From Bifidobacterium castoris (GTDB taxonomy: Bacteria > Actinomycetota > Actinomycetes > Actinomycetales > Bifidobacteriaceae): a stretch of 64,000 nucleotides of DNA. How positions within the stretch are numbered: position 1 is the stretch's first letter; every line of letters starts with the position of its first letter. The stretch covers positions 62,001 through 126,000 of the forward strand of contig NZ_QXGI01000002.1 in the NCBI RefSeq assembly GCF_003952025.1. The letters run 5' to 3'. The position numbers and the translations under genes are program-made. This document shows, one piece after another, positions 1 through 9,698 of this stretch. Under the pieces are notes generated by a model. The model ran no database searches. It was given only the letters and a program-made list of their open reading frames with translations, and had not been told where the DNA came from.

Positions 1-720
<720 letters not shown>

Positions 721-1923
721 TCAGGATCGCGGCGACGCGCCGTTGATCGTGCGGCGGAACGGCAGATAGATCGCCCACGCGATCGGCATCGTGACGAGCA
801 GCGCGGGATAGAACCAGACGATCGGGACGCCGCCGAACAGCAGGCCGCCGATGAGCGGGCCGAGGAACATGCCCAGATCGATGCCGGCGTAGTAGGTCGT
901 GTTCGCCATGCCGCTGCGCGCCTTGCCGGCGATGAGCACGGCCTTCGCCTGCGTGACCGAGCTCATCAGACCGTAGCCGCCGGCCGTCATGATGGCCGCC
1001 AACGCGAGCATCCAGAAACTGCGCAGGTGGGCGAGCGACAGCAGCATCACGACGTCGCCGACCGTGCACAGCGTCAGGAAGAACAGGAAGGACTTCGTAT
1101 CGAACCAGTTGCGCAGCGCGATGCGGACGGCGAGCAGCACGAGCGCGTAGATCGGGAAGAACACGGAGACGCCGAACGGCACCTGCATGCGGGCGGCGTA
1201 GTCGACGATGAACGACTGGTTCGCGAAATAGGGGATGCCGAACATCATGAAGATCAGCGCGATCGGAATCACCTTCGGCTCGAAAAGCGCGCTCAGCCGC
1301 GGACGGCGTCCTTCACGGGCCGGTTGCGCGGTGCGCGCTGCATACGGGCGGCCGGCGTCCCTGATGCACAGCACGCAGACGACGACGAGCACCGCCATCG
1401 CCGACGCCGTCAGGAACGCGGCGCGGTAGCTCACCGCCTTCGAGATGCGGATGCCCAGATCGGGGCCGAAGGCCTGCGCCAACGCGTTCATCGTCCCGTA
1501 CAATCCCATGCCGGCGCCCATGCGCGACAGCGGCAGCAGCGTCGACAGCCATGTGGACAGGCACACCGAGATGCAGGCGAAACCGACGCCGTTGACGATG
1601 CGTGCGGCGAGCAGCGACGCCGGATTCGACGCATACGCGTACCAGACGTTCGTGATCAGGTACAGCGCGCCGCCGACGACCGCGAGCACGCGTTTGCTCG
1701 TACGGTCGGACAGGCGTCCGGCGACCGGGCGGCAGAACAGCGCGGCCAGCGACAACGCGCCGGCGATGAACCCCATCAATGCGCCGTTCGCGCCGAGCGT
1801 GTGCGCGAAGCCGGCGATGATCGGGCCGCTCATCATGCTCGCCGTCATGAAGAAGAACGTGGCCGCCATGATGAGCGCCACATCGCGCGTGATCAGACGC
1901 TCCTGATGGTTGTTGTCGGTCAT
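721..1923 (-). CDS. MFS transporter, probable drug or metabolite exporter
   Basis: A 400-residue major facilitator superfamily protein with about 12 hydrophobic segments. The cytoplasmic loop after TM2 carries GRLSDRTSKR, the usual motif-A position of MFS antiporters. A basic, Arg-rich stretch around residues 185-200 is the expected central loop between the two six-helix halves. The start at 1923 is chosen because AAAGGGAG lies just upstream. A longer reading to 1980 adds a low-hydrophobicity peptide without a site. The gene stands alone between gdhA and mscL. The substrate cannot be told from sequence. The shape fits the proton-coupled efflux group (YfcJ/Bcr-like) better than a sugar permease, but this is inference. 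Confidence 0.85.
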   Translation of the reverse strand: MTDNNHQERLITRDVALIMAATFFFMTASMMSGPIIAGFAHTLGANGALMGFIAGALSLAALFCRPVAGRLSDRTSKRVLAVVGGALYLITNVWYAYASNPASLLAARIVNGVGFACISVCLSTWLSTLLPLSRMGAGMGLYGTMNALAQAFGPDLGIRISKAVSYRAAFLTASAMAVLVVVCVLCIRDAGRPYAARTAQPAREGRRPRLSALFEPKVIPIALIFMMFGIPYFANQSFIVDYAARMQVPFGVSVFFPIYALVLLAVRIALRNWFDTKSFLFFLTLCTVGDVVMLLSLAHLRSFWMLALAAIMTAGGYGLMSSVTQAKAVLIAGKARSGMANTTYYAGIDLGMFLGPLIGGLLFGGVPIVWFYPALLVTMPIAWAIYLPFRRTINGASPRS

Positions 1924-2312
1924 GGGCTCCCTTTCGATGGGATGATGCGACGTGTGCGTTCCGCGCGGCGTCGTCGCCATTGTAGGCGCGTCGCCGCCGA
2001 CGACGGCCGTGCTGTTCGCGATGCGCCGGACAAGCCGTCGGCGGATGCCGGCGCCCCGGCTTGCGCCGCATGATCGGGAGCCGGCGGCCTCATGAATCCG
2101 GAATTGTTGCGTACACTGGCGGACAATGCGCGTAACGCGGAAATTCGGCGGCGATTACGCCGATATGGATATGCTCCCGCTATCGAGTCGCTTACTATGA
2201 CAATACGTGGCCGTCACTGTGCCGATTCCCGCCCTTCCCCGTGTCGTGAGGAGGCGGAGCGGCGACGGATGGCCGCCGCCACCCGTCGGAACACTGAAAA
2301 GGAGTCAGCATC

Positions 2313-2789
2313 ATGTTGGACGGATTCAAGAAATTCATTGCGCGCGGCAATATGGTCGACATGGCGGTCGGCGTCGTCATGGGCGCCGCGGTCACGAGCA
2401 TCGTCAACGCGCTCGTGAACAGCATCATCAATCCGCTCGTCGCCGCCATCTTCGGCAAGCCGGACCTGAGCAAGACGTGGAACTGGACGATCACCAACTG
2501 GGCCGGCGAGAATTCGGTCATCTCCTTCGGCTCCGTGCTCAACGCGCTGCTCAACTTCCTGATCATCGCCGCCGCCGTCTACTTCTGCATCGTCGTGCCG
2601 ATCAACAAGCTGCGCGACATGAGCGAGAAGGCGATGGCGAAGATGAAGAAGAACGACGAGGACGTCGCCGCCTCCGAGCCCGACCTGAGCCCCGAAGAGC
2701 AGACGGTCATCCTGCTGCAGGACATCCGCAACTCGCTCGCCGCGCAGCAGAACACCGCCACGGTCACGGCAGCTCCCGAAACCAAGTAG
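2313..2789 (+). CDS. mscL: Large-conductance mechanosensitive channel MscL
   Basis: MscL is a homopentameric membrane channel that opens under membrane tension and releases solutes during hypo-osmotic shock. The 158-residue product starts MLDGFKKFIARGNMVDMAVG, the classic N-terminal helix plus TM1 start. TM1 follows (VVMGAAVTSIVNALV), then a periplasmic loop, TM2 (LNALLNFLIIAAAVYFCIVV) and a charged C-terminal helix. Length is near the family norm of 130-155, with a slightly longer acidic tail. The ribosome binding site AAAGGAG sits eight bases before the ATG. The gene is monocistronic and is followed by two palindromes that can end transcription. Confidence 0.96.
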   Translation: MLDGFKKFIARGNMVDMAVGVVMGAAVTSIVNALVNSIINPLVAAIFGKPDLSKTWNWTITNWAGENSVISFGSVLNALLNFLIIAAAVYFCIVVPINKLRDMSEKAMAKMKKNDEDVAASEPDLSPEEQTVILLQDIRNSLAAQQNTATVTAAPETK

Positions 2790-2808
2790 TAACCACGTTC
2801 CGCCGTAC

Positions 2809-2868
2809 CGGTCGCATATGCGACCGCATTGCATGAGCAGGCGCCTTACAACCCGGGCGCCTGCTCAT
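2809..2868. terminator. Two palindromes downstream of mscL
   Basis: A perfect 18-bp palindrome spans 2809-2826, centred on CATATG. It is followed by a 13-bp perfect inverted repeat, 2833-2845 paired with 2856-2868, around a 10-base loop. Neither has a clear T-run on the plus strand. They lie between the end of mscL and the convergent end of the next gene, which fits a bidirectional terminator. Confidence 0.6.
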
Positions 2869-3079
2869 ATCGTAATCGGGCATAGGGGACAGGGAAAGCA
2901 CGCATAGACCAAAGTCGCATACGGGGTGGGGGATCTCCGCGCGGGCGCCGCTGACCCATGGATCCGATCCCGCGTCCTCTGGGTGCGAGGAACCGACGCG
3001 CGCGGGGCCAGAGCGGGGCCGACAAGACGCATGCATAACGATCAGCGCGAGGAATCCCCTCGCGCGGCAGCGGGCACCG

Positions 3080-5338
3080 TCAGCGGCCGCCGAACGAACC
3101 GCCGCCTGCGCCGCCTCCGCCACCACCGAAACCGCTGCCCGATGATGATCCGCCACCCGAGGCCGCCGACATCATCGATGAGAAATTGGAACCCATTTGC
3201 GCGCCGAAATCGAAGAACGACGCGCTTCCGGCGCCCGCGCCGCCATCGTTCGCGAATGCGGAGCCGGGCATCGTCGTCGTGCGCATCGACCAGTAGAGGA
3301 CCGGCGCCATGTCGGCATGCGCGTCGAGCCATGCGTCGTCGCACAGCTCGGCGGCGGCGCTCGCGAACTGCGCGACGACGTCCTTCGAAATGCCGAAGGC
3401 CGTCGCATAGACCAGATATTCGCCCCACAGCGTCACATCGAGCATCGTGCGGTCCTCGAAACGGCTGAAATCGAGCAGATAGCGCGCCAATCCCTCCACC
3501 TGCCCGGCGACTTCCTCGCCCTGCGGATCGAGCGTGTATTTCGGCGCACGAATCAGCGGGAACAGCGTCAACGCCAACGCGGCGCAGGCGACGATGCCGG
3601 TGAGCACGACCTCGCCGACGCCGAAGCACAGCAGCACGCAGACGAACAGCAACGCCGCAGTCGCGCCGGCTCCCCACCAGTGCAGCCTGCGGTCGGACAC
3701 CTTGACGGCATGCGCATGCTGCAGCTCGCCGCGGCAGGTCTGCGTGAACTGCCGGAATCGCTTGCGCGCCTGCTTCCATTTGCGCACCGTCTTGTTCATC
3801 TGCTTCGTGTCGAAGACGTTGCCGCCCGTGCGCTCGCCGATCTCCAGCAGGATGTCGAGCAGGGCGCGCTCGGACGCGCACAGCTGCGTCGTGTAGGGGT
3901 CCCGTTGGTCGAATGCGGCGGGCAGCAGTACGAAGGTGCACCGTTTCATCGCCTTGCGCCGATGTCCCTCATCAAGCATGTTGAGCCGTGCCATCGCCAT
4001 CGAAGGCGTAGCCGACGTCAGATCGATCGGCGGCTGCCCGTCCCTGCCGTCGTACAGCGAGACCTCGCCGGGGAAGACGGCGATGATGTGTTTGTTGACG
4101 AGCGCCATCAGCGTGGCCGCCATCGCCGGCGCCGTCGCGGCCTCGCCGTTGCCGTAGTCGACGACGATGTTGTACAGCCGCGCCGCCGCGGCCGGGCTGA
4201 TCTCCGGCGCGCCGCGCCAGTATTCGATCGGGCCGCGGTAGCGGATGCCGCGCAGGATGCGCAGGTATTGCAGAACCATCATGACGACGCAGAAGAGCCA
4301 CAGCGCGGCGCCGATGGCGATGCCTGCGATTGTGAGCCGGGCGTCGCGTGTGCGTTTGCTGTCCCAATCGATGCGCGCCTGCGCTTCGGCGGCGATCGTC
4401 GCATCCTTCGTCGCCGTGTCCGCCGTGCGCATGACGTACGGCGTGACATCGTTCGCGGCCATGCTCAGATAGTCGACGTACATGCGCGAGCGGACGTTGT
4501 GCGCGCCGAACTCGAAACCGTCGTCGATGCGGCTAATCGACGAATCAGGCCCCTCGAAATGCAGCCACGCCCACGAATCCGCGTCATCGAGCGTCTGCGG
4601 ATAGTGCACGCGCGCGGTGAGCGTACCGATCGGCACCGAGTTGTCCTTCGACACGGGCTCCCATTGGAACTTCGTGACGTCGTCGTAGGAGGTCGCGACG
4701 TTGTCGAAGGTCATTTCGACGCGGAAACGCATGCTCGACGCGCTTTTCGTCTCAGGGATGTTCCAGCCGATCTCCACCGTCTGCCTATGCGGATCGGCCA
4801 CGTTGTCGGTAGACGTGATCGATGCGTACTCGGTCAGCGGCGACTGCTTCGACTTCGGATTCTCGACGTTCGCGATGTACCAGGTGCCGGCATGCTCGCT
4901 GTTCCAGCTGTGTGCGCGGTTCACTTCCTTCGGCTGTACGATGTCGCCCTGCGTGTAGATGTCGCCGGTGTCGAGATGCTCCACCGAGATGCCGCTGATG
5001 CCGGTCAGCTGGTTGGAGTCGAGCGTGTAACGTTGGTAGATCTGACGCCACGGCTTGCGGTTCTTCTGCTTGTCAAGCCGCACGTCGACCGTTTCAACGA
5101 TGCGCAGGCTGCCGTCGTCCTCCACGGTCACGTCGTAGTCGAGCGTGCGGTAGGCCATGCGCGCGTCACGGCCGCCGTTCGCGATGCCGGCGAGGATGAC
5201 GGTGCCGGTGAAGCCGAGGAGGAGGGCGGTGATGATCGTCGTGACGACGGCCAGCAGAAGATTGCGCTTGCATGACCGCGGGGAACTGACTGTGCTGGTG
5301 CTCATGATGGTTGCCGGCGCCTTTCTTGGGTTATGCAT
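3080..5338 (-). CDS. DUF2207 domain membrane protein
   Basis: A membrane protein of about 752 residues of the DUF2207 family, whose function is unknown. An N-terminal hydrophobic helix (NLLLAVVTTIITALLLGFTG) anchors a long extracytoplasmic region that carries the DUF2207 beta-rich domain (YDVTVEDDGSLRIVETVDV opens it). More TM helices follow near residues 340 and 560-600, with a cytoplasmic portion between. The C-terminus is a low-complexity Gly/Ser tail (GGGSSSGSGFGGGGGGAGGG), typical of this family. Two starts are possible. The ATG at 5338 has AGAGG six bases upstream. The ATG at 5305 has AGAAAGG at long spacing. The gene diverges from the zinc-ribbon gene at 5683. Membrane topology is inferred from hydrophobicity. 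Confidence 0.82.
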   Translation of the reverse strand: MHNPRKAPATIMSTSTVSSPRSCKRNLLLAVVTTIITALLLGFTGTVILAGIANGGRDARMAYRTLDYDVTVEDDGSLRIVETVDVRLDKQKNRKPWRQIYQRYTLDSNQLTGISGISVEHLDTGDIYTQGDIVQPKEVNRAHSWNSEHAGTWYIANVENPKSKQSPLTEYASITSTDNVADPHRQTVEIGWNIPETKSASSMRFRVEMTFDNVATSYDDVTKFQWEPVSKDNSVPIGTLTARVHYPQTLDDADSWAWLHFEGPDSSISRIDDGFEFGAHNVRSRMYVDYLSMAANDVTPYVMRTADTATKDATIAAEAQARIDWDSKRTRDARLTIAGIAIGAALWLFCVVMMVLQYLRILRGIRYRGPIEYWRGAPEISPAAAARLYNIVVDYGNGEAATAPAMAATLMALVNKHIIAVFPGEVSLYDGRDGQPPIDLTSATPSMAMARLNMLDEGHRRKAMKRCTFVLLPAAFDQRDPYTTQLCASERALLDILLEIGERTGGNVFDTKQMNKTVRKWKQARKRFRQFTQTCRGELQHAHAVKVSDRRLHWWGAGATAALLFVCVLLCFGVGEVVLTGIVACAALALTLFPLIRAPKYTLDPQGEEVAGQVEGLARYLLDFSRFEDRTMLDVTLWGEYLVYATAFGISKDVVAQFASAAAELCDDAWLDAHADMAPVLYWSMRTTTMPGSAFANDGGAGAGSASFFDFGAQMGSNFSSMMSAASGGGSSSGSGFGGGGGGAGGGSFGGR

Positions 5339-5682
5339 GCCCGGCCTCTGCTTGTACGAATGTTCGGTGTTGTAAATGATGAAGATTGTGGCATAGGAGC
5401 GGAGCGGAGCGGGGTTGCAAGTCCATCTCCTGAGAATGCCGTTGCGGGGGGAGGTGGTTGCGCTGGGGTGCGGCCCGGCTCGTCGGGCGGTTCGGCGGAT
5501 CGGGACGCAAACGGGGTCTTTTGCGGGTGGGACCGTCGAGGCGGTCGATGGAGTGGGACGAAGACGGACGACCTGTGGTGGAACGTCGGATGCCTGACGG
5601 GTTGGAACGGCGGTATATTGGCGGGAAGGAGCGGAGGTTGTCGTGGTGAGCAGGCGGCGAACGGATAGAGAAGGGTACAAGG

Positions 5683-7005
5683 ATGGTGCAGTCGGAATGG
5701 GAATCGTGCCCGAATTGCGGCATGAACGTCTCGGCGGATGCCGCGGTCTGCACGAATTGTGGGATGCCGCTTGAGGCTGTGCCGATGCCTGATCGGACGC
5801 GGGTCGCGACGGGCATGACGTCCTTCATGGATGAGACGGCTACCTTCGTGCCGTCAGTGCCGCCTGCACCGTCGGCGCCGGCCGCACAGTCCCCGCCGCC
5901 GGTCGTGAATGTGCCGGCTCCGGCGCCGCAACCTGAACCGCCTCATGACGGCCGGCATGCGCGTGGCGCCGGAAAGGCCGTCATCATCACGGCAATCATC
6001 GTGGCCGTCGTCATCGTCATTGGGACGGTCGGTGGTTTCATCTGGAATCGGCGGCATCAATCGGAATTGGCGCAAGCACGCGAGTCCTGCAACGCCGCCG
6101 TGCGGGAACTCGAGGACCAGTATGCGGCCACACAACGGGAAGTCGATGAGGCGCATGAACTGGAAACGTTGTCGGCTGATGATGTGGCCGACGAGGATAC
6201 AGTCAAGGAACTCAAAGATGCAATCGATCGCTATCACAAGCTCTCCGGAGACAAAAGCGGGCTGACCTGCGCGGCGGACGCGCATAAGGACGTGCTCGAC
6301 TACGTGACGCAGCAGGCGCGCTCGCGGGCCGATGCACAGCGCAAGGACGCGCAGGCCGTCGCTGAGGCGGCCGAGGCGGTGAAGGCGTCGCGCAAGGCGC
6401 AGCAGAAGGCTGATGAGCAAGCCGCCGATGCTGCCGCCGAGGAGAAACGCAAACAGGAGCAGCAGACGGCCGAAGAGGAGGCGCGCAAGGCGCAGCGGAC
6501 GAACGACGATCAGGAATCGACGACTTCGTCTACGCGTGCCGACGGCGAGAACATCAATGGTGATTGGCTGTCCTACCCGAAGGACGGCAAACGGGAATAC
6601 ATCAACGCGCGCTACGGATTCGGCGTGCGGATCCCCGAGGATTTCGCGATCGTGACGCCCGCCCCGGACAACGGCGACGGCCGGACATTCGTGAACAAGG
6701 ATCTGGACATGCGCATCACCGTCAGCGCGATGCATAACGTTCTGGGCACGACGCCGCAGCAGCAGCTCGCGATGTACAAGAGCGATCATGACGTCAGCTA
6801 CAGTCTTGTCGAAGGCGACGTCATGGTCGCCACCTGGGCGCAGGACGGCGACGTGCATTACGTGAGGGAGGTCATCGGGGAGAAGGCCATCAGCACGATT
6901 GAACTCACGTATCCGGAGACCAACCATGCCTCATGCGACCCGATTCTGGAGGAGACGGCGCCGACGCTGACGGCCCCGTATGCCCACGGCGGCGCGGACA
7001 GGTGA
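5683..7005 (+). CDS. Zinc-ribbon membrane protein with coiled coil
   Basis: A 440-residue protein. It opens with a double-CxxC zinc ribbon (CPNCGMNVSADAAVCTNCGM, residues 9-28). Next come a Pro/Ala-rich linker and one TM helix (AVIITAIIVAVVIVIGTVGG, about residue 98). An extracytoplasmic region follows with a long Ala/Glu/Lys/Gln-rich coiled coil around residues 215-270. The C-terminal domain (YGFGVRIPEDFAIVTPAPDN onward) is globular with no family I can name. The pattern of cytosolic zinc ribbon, single TM and outer domain is common in Gram-positive envelope proteins. It diverges from the DUF2207 gene and may share its promoter region (5339-5682, which holds nothing else I can identify). Function unknown. 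Confidence 0.8.
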   Translation: MVQSEWESCPNCGMNVSADAAVCTNCGMPLEAVPMPDRTRVATGMTSFMDETATFVPSVPPAPSAPAAQSPPPVVNVPAPAPQPEPPHDGRHARGAGKAVIITAIIVAVVIVIGTVGGFIWNRRHQSELAQARESCNAAVRELEDQYAATQREVDEAHELETLSADDVADEDTVKELKDAIDRYHKLSGDKSGLTCAADAHKDVLDYVTQQARSRADAQRKDAQAVAEAAEAVKASRKAQQKADEQAADAAAEEKRKQEQQTAEEEARKAQRTNDDQESTTSSTRADGENINGDWLSYPKDGKREYINARYGFGVRIPEDFAIVTPAPDNGDGRTFVNKDLDMRITVSAMHNVLGTTPQQQLAMYKSDHDVSYSLVEGDVMVATWAQDGDVHYVREVIGEKAISTIELTYPETNHASCDPILEETAPTLTAPYAHGGADR

Positions 7006-7046
7006 GGGATGCGCGTATAGGGATACCGATTGCACATAAAGCCAGG

Positions 7047-7331
7047 ATGGACGGTATGACGATGGATACAACAACCGCGGCGGCAGTGGTGCGCGAGTTC
7101 TTCACCGCGGGATACGTCGATCACGATTATGACCGTGTGATGGATCTCGTGGCGCAGGGCTATGTGGATCACAGTCCGGTCGGAGCGCGCAGCAACGCGG
7201 ATGCCGTGGGGATCCTGCGCATCGTCGAGGGCATGTTCGGGTTTATCCACTCATGCCGCAAGATTGAAGAGCGCACATTAGCTAGCCACTCGCTAGCCGC
7301 CGAACATGTCTCGAATGTATCGGGCGCGTAG
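7047..7331 (+). pseudogene. Truncated SnoaL-like (ester cyclase/NTF2-fold) protein
   Basis: The first 60-65 residues look like a SnoaL-type NTF2-fold protein: MDTTTAAAVVREFFTAGYVDHDYDRVMD, then GYVDHSPVG and a helix ending IVEGMFGF. After about base 7250 the similarity stops, and the frame closes after an unrelated tail (HSCRKIEERTLASHS). Full-length members are about 130 residues, so half the barrel is missing. The most likely reading is a 5' gene fragment joined to foreign or decayed sequence. The ATG at 7047 is in frame with the domain. Two further in-frame ATGs follow at 7056 and 7062. Confidence 0.6.
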
Positions 7332-7623
7332 AAGATCTCTTCGCTTACCTTGTAGCAAGCCTGAAAACGCCCCTGAACGCATCTTGCGGATAGTTCCAAA
7401 ACTTCGCTTTCCCATGTTCGGCACATCCATTCAAGCCGCTTGCAGCACTTGTGTTTTTGCCGGGACCTCTCCGCCCTTGAAAACACCGCGTGTCGCGGCG
7501 GCGACTTTGCAACACTTGTGCTGCGTAAATGTGCCTAAAACGGCCATTCTTGGCCTTGAAATGCCCTCAGGCAGAAAACAGAAAAACCGCTGAAAACCCA
7601 ATGTTTTCAACGGTTACCGCGAG
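7332..7623. other. Non-coding stretch between broken SnoaL gene and tRNA-Ala
   Basis: No convincing gene on either strand. Lower GC than its neighbours. It holds two related short motifs, GCAGCACTTGTG near 7441 and GCAACACTTGTG near 7508, and a small hairpin with CCGCTGAAAAC/GTTTTCAACGG just before the tRNA (about 7589-7615). That hairpin may be the terminator or 3' processing region of the tRNA transcript. Confidence 0.4.
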
Positions 7624-7696
7624 TGGAGCTACCCGGGTTCGAACCGGGGACCCTCTGCTTGCAAAGCAGATGCGCTACCAGCTGCGCTATAGCCCC
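7624..7696 (-). tRNA. tRNA-Ala (anticodon TGC)
   Basis: On the minus strand the 73-base cloverleaf begins GGGGCTATAGCGCAGCTGG and ends with acceptor TAGCTCC plus discriminator A. The anticodon stem TCTGC/GCAGA encloses loop TTTGCAA, giving TGC. The T-arm carries GGTTCGAACCC. The acceptor stem has one G-T pair. CCA is not encoded. Confidence 0.96.
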
Positions 7697-7728
7697 GAAC
7701 GGGGGAACACGTGAGAATGCTCCCCACG

Positions 7729-7802
7729 TGGGCCCGGGAGGACTTGAACCTCCGACCTCATCCTTATCAGGGATGCGCTCTAACCACCTGAGCTACGGGC
7801 CC
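7729..7802 (-). tRNA. tRNA-Ile (anticodon GAT)
   Basis: A 74-base minus-strand cloverleaf with acceptor GGGCCCG/CGGGCCC, D-arm AGCTCAGGTGGTTAGAGC, anticodon loop CTGATAA (GAT) and T-arm GGTTCAAGTCC. It lies 32 bases upstream of tRNA-Ala, so the two are probably cotranscribed. Outside an rRNA operon this Ile-Ala pair is usual for bifidobacteria. Confidence 0.96.
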
Positions 7803-8002
7803 GATTCGATTGCGCTAGACGCAACAGATAAAGAGAATACACTTCGGGGTGTACTTGTGCAAATTGATTGCCATTCGGCGTGTCGTTGTTGGTCGTGTGC
7901 TTGTTTCGCACCGAATCGTGGTCGTTCGCGCGCGTGCTCGAGGGGGCTGACGGCGCGCGGCGTCTCTCCGGCGCCTGTGCATTGTCGTCGCGGAGTCTTT
8001 TC

Positions 8003-8014
8003 GGGGGGGGGGGG
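8003..8014. repeat. Twelve-G homopolymer upstream of the YgjP-type gene
   Basis: Twelve consecutive G bases, 79 bp before the start of the metallopeptidase gene and 43 bp before its putative operator. Such tracts change length by slippage. None of the reading frames through it looks coding, so any effect would be on promoter spacing. The stretch 7803-8092 has no gene. Confidence 0.8.
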
Positions 8015-8056
8015 TGATTGTGCCGCTGCGAGGACGTCATTCGCTTGGAGTGCATT

Positions 8057-8086
8057 CGAACATATGTCCGAATACTCGTTGATAAT
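8057..8086 (+). promoter_or_regulatory. Possible SOS (LexA) box and leaderless promoter
   Basis: CGAACATATGTCCG at 8057-8070 differs by one base from the symmetric actinobacterial LexA box (CGAAC-N4-GTTCG). GATAAT at 8081-8086 is a good -10 element and ends six bases before the ATG at 8093, so the transcript would start at or almost at the start codon. The LexA-like box would overlap the -35 region, the right place for repression. Prediction only. Confidence 0.5.
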
Positions 8087-8092
8087 GCTCGT

Positions 8093-8836
8093 ATGTCTTT
8101 TCGTGGAATGCCTCGCGCCCGTTCGTTTTCCGCGCCGTCGCAGCGTGCGCTGATCTCGCGCGAGACGCTCAACGTCGACGGATTGCAAGTGGCGGTGCTG
8201 CGCAAGAACAACCGCAACATGTACCTGCGCATCAAGCCGCCGTATGGCGCCATCGAAGTGACCGCCCCCGCGCGTATGCCCGAACGGGCGATCGTCGATT
8301 TCGTGCGCGACCGTCGCGAGTGGATCGACGATGCGCTGCGCAAGATGGCTGCCGCGCGGTCGCGCACCTTCGCGTCGGCGAACGTGGATCCTTCGGTGCC
8401 GTCGCCGTCGATCGCCGCCACTGGAACCGAAGTCTCCGTCGCACGCGAAACAACCGATGCCGCCGCTAGTTTCACGTGGAACGAACAGTACGTCGAGAAG
8501 GCACGACGCTCGATCGAACAGCGGATTCCGGCGCTTGTGGAGAAATGGGCGCCGATCATCGGACGTTCGCCGTCGAAGATCACCGTGCGTGCGATGACGT
8601 CGCGGTGGGGGTCGTGCACGCCGAAGACGTCGCGGATCCGCCTGAACCTGCAGCTCGGATTAATGGATCCCAAGTTCCTCGAATACGTGCTCGTTCATGA
8701 GATGACGCATCTGTGGGAGCATGGGCATGGCGCCGGCTTCCAGGCGAGGATGAGCGACGCGTTGCCTGAGTGGAAGGAGCTGCGCCGCGAGCTCAACCGC
8801 TGCACGATCTTCGAAGCGCCGCAAGTACAGCGTTGA
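8093..8836 (+). CDS. YgjP/SprT-like zinc metallopeptidase (M48/WLM-related)
   Basis: A 247-residue protein of the YgjP family. The core includes KNNRNMYLRIKPPYGAIEVTAP near the N-terminus and the conserved SRWGSCTPKTSRIRLN. The zinc site VHEMTHLWEHGHGAGF holds HExxH plus the downstream His. These proteins resemble SprT/Spartan and M48 peptidases. E. coli YgjP has no firmly known role in the cell. An insert rich in Ala/Ser/Thr (about residues 90-125) separates the N-terminal domain from the catalytic half. The ATG at 8093 lacks a ribosome binding site but has a -10 hexamer six bases upstream, which suggests leaderless translation. A LexA-like box overlapping the promoter would link it to DNA damage. 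That link is inference. Confidence 0.85.
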   Translation: MSFRGMPRARSFSAPSQRALISRETLNVDGLQVAVLRKNNRNMYLRIKPPYGAIEVTAPARMPERAIVDFVRDRREWIDDALRKMAAARSRTFASANVDPSVPSPSIAATGTEVSVARETTDAAASFTWNEQYVEKARRSIEQRIPALVEKWAPIIGRSPSKITVRAMTSRWGSCTPKTSRIRLNLQLGLMDPKFLEYVLVHEMTHLWEHGHGAGFQARMSDALPEWKELRRELNRCTIFEAPQVQR

Positions 8837-9370
8837 GCGCGGCGTTGAATGTGACATCGTGGCGGCCCTGAGTCTCTCCTGGCATGCATGCGTCGACTCC
8901 CTGCCGCATCGCCTGCGCGAGTTCGCGTTCGACCGCCTGCATGGCATCGAGATCCGCTTGCTGCTGCATGTCGTCTTCCTTGTCTGTTGATTTCATTGAT
9001 GCGGCGTTGCGCCGCGCGTGCCCGCTCGGTGCGTCGATGCCCTGCAGCGTCTCCTGCACCGGGGGATGCGCTGCTCGATGCTGTCGCGGTGCATGCGCAG
9101 CAATGCGACCGTCTCCTTCGTCGGCTGCCCGAGGATGGCGCCGATCTGTTCGACGTTGGGTTCGGGGTCGCGGTACAGCCGGATCCGTCGGATATGTGCG
9201 ATGTCGTGCTCGCCATACAGCCGATAACCGTTGCCGTCCCGTTCTGGGTGCAGCAGGCCGACCGATTCCCGATGGCGCAGCATCCGTGCGCTGACCGCGC
9301 ACAGCGACGCCGTTTCGCCGATCGTCAGCATCGCGCCGTGCGCTGCCGTTTGTTCTGGACTCGTTCGCAT
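8793..9370 (-). pseudogene. MerR-family regulator with a frameshift
   Basis: The N-terminal half is a clear MerR winged helix: MLTIGETASLCAVSARMLRH, then GLLHPERDGNGYRLYGEHD, then a helix to LLRMHRDSIEQRI. There the frame runs into Arg/Cys-rich nonsense and stops near 8993. The plausible C-terminal coiled coil (VQETLQGID, MQQQADLDAMQAVERELAQAM) continues in another frame to 8793. Inserting one base in the five-C run near 9060 joins the two halves, so a single-base loss is the likely lesion. It may be real or a sequencing error. The ATG at 9370 is used. An alternative is at 9394, just after TTGACCCTCAC, which resembles a MerR-type promoter. The 3' end overlaps the end of the convergent YgjP gene. 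Confidence 0.7.
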
Positions 9371-9698
9371 GACTGCCACGCTATTGCCTGACATGATGTG
9401 AGGGTCAACATCGGCGGAGTGGGATTGGTGCGATGATGGCGGAGACTAAGAAGAGTGGAGATGGGAACTCTGAAACGTTGAATGAGGGTTGCCATAACGC
9501 CTCACTGTCATTCACAGTATCAGTGATAGTGATGTGACAGTGTGACTGTGATGAGGGGGGCGGGATATGGTCGTCGACACACAGTCAGCTGAGGGCGTAA
9601 GTGGGTTGCCTGTGCGCGATGCGATGGTCGATAATACGGCCATTCAGCCATCGGTCGGCCATGAGTATACGACGTGAGCATACGAAAGGAATCCAAGG

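Noticed and set aside
7169-7486. Minus-strand frame of 105 codons across the broken SnoaL tail
   Set aside because: No start site support or recognisable domain. It crosses the composition change at 7250 and looks like chance.
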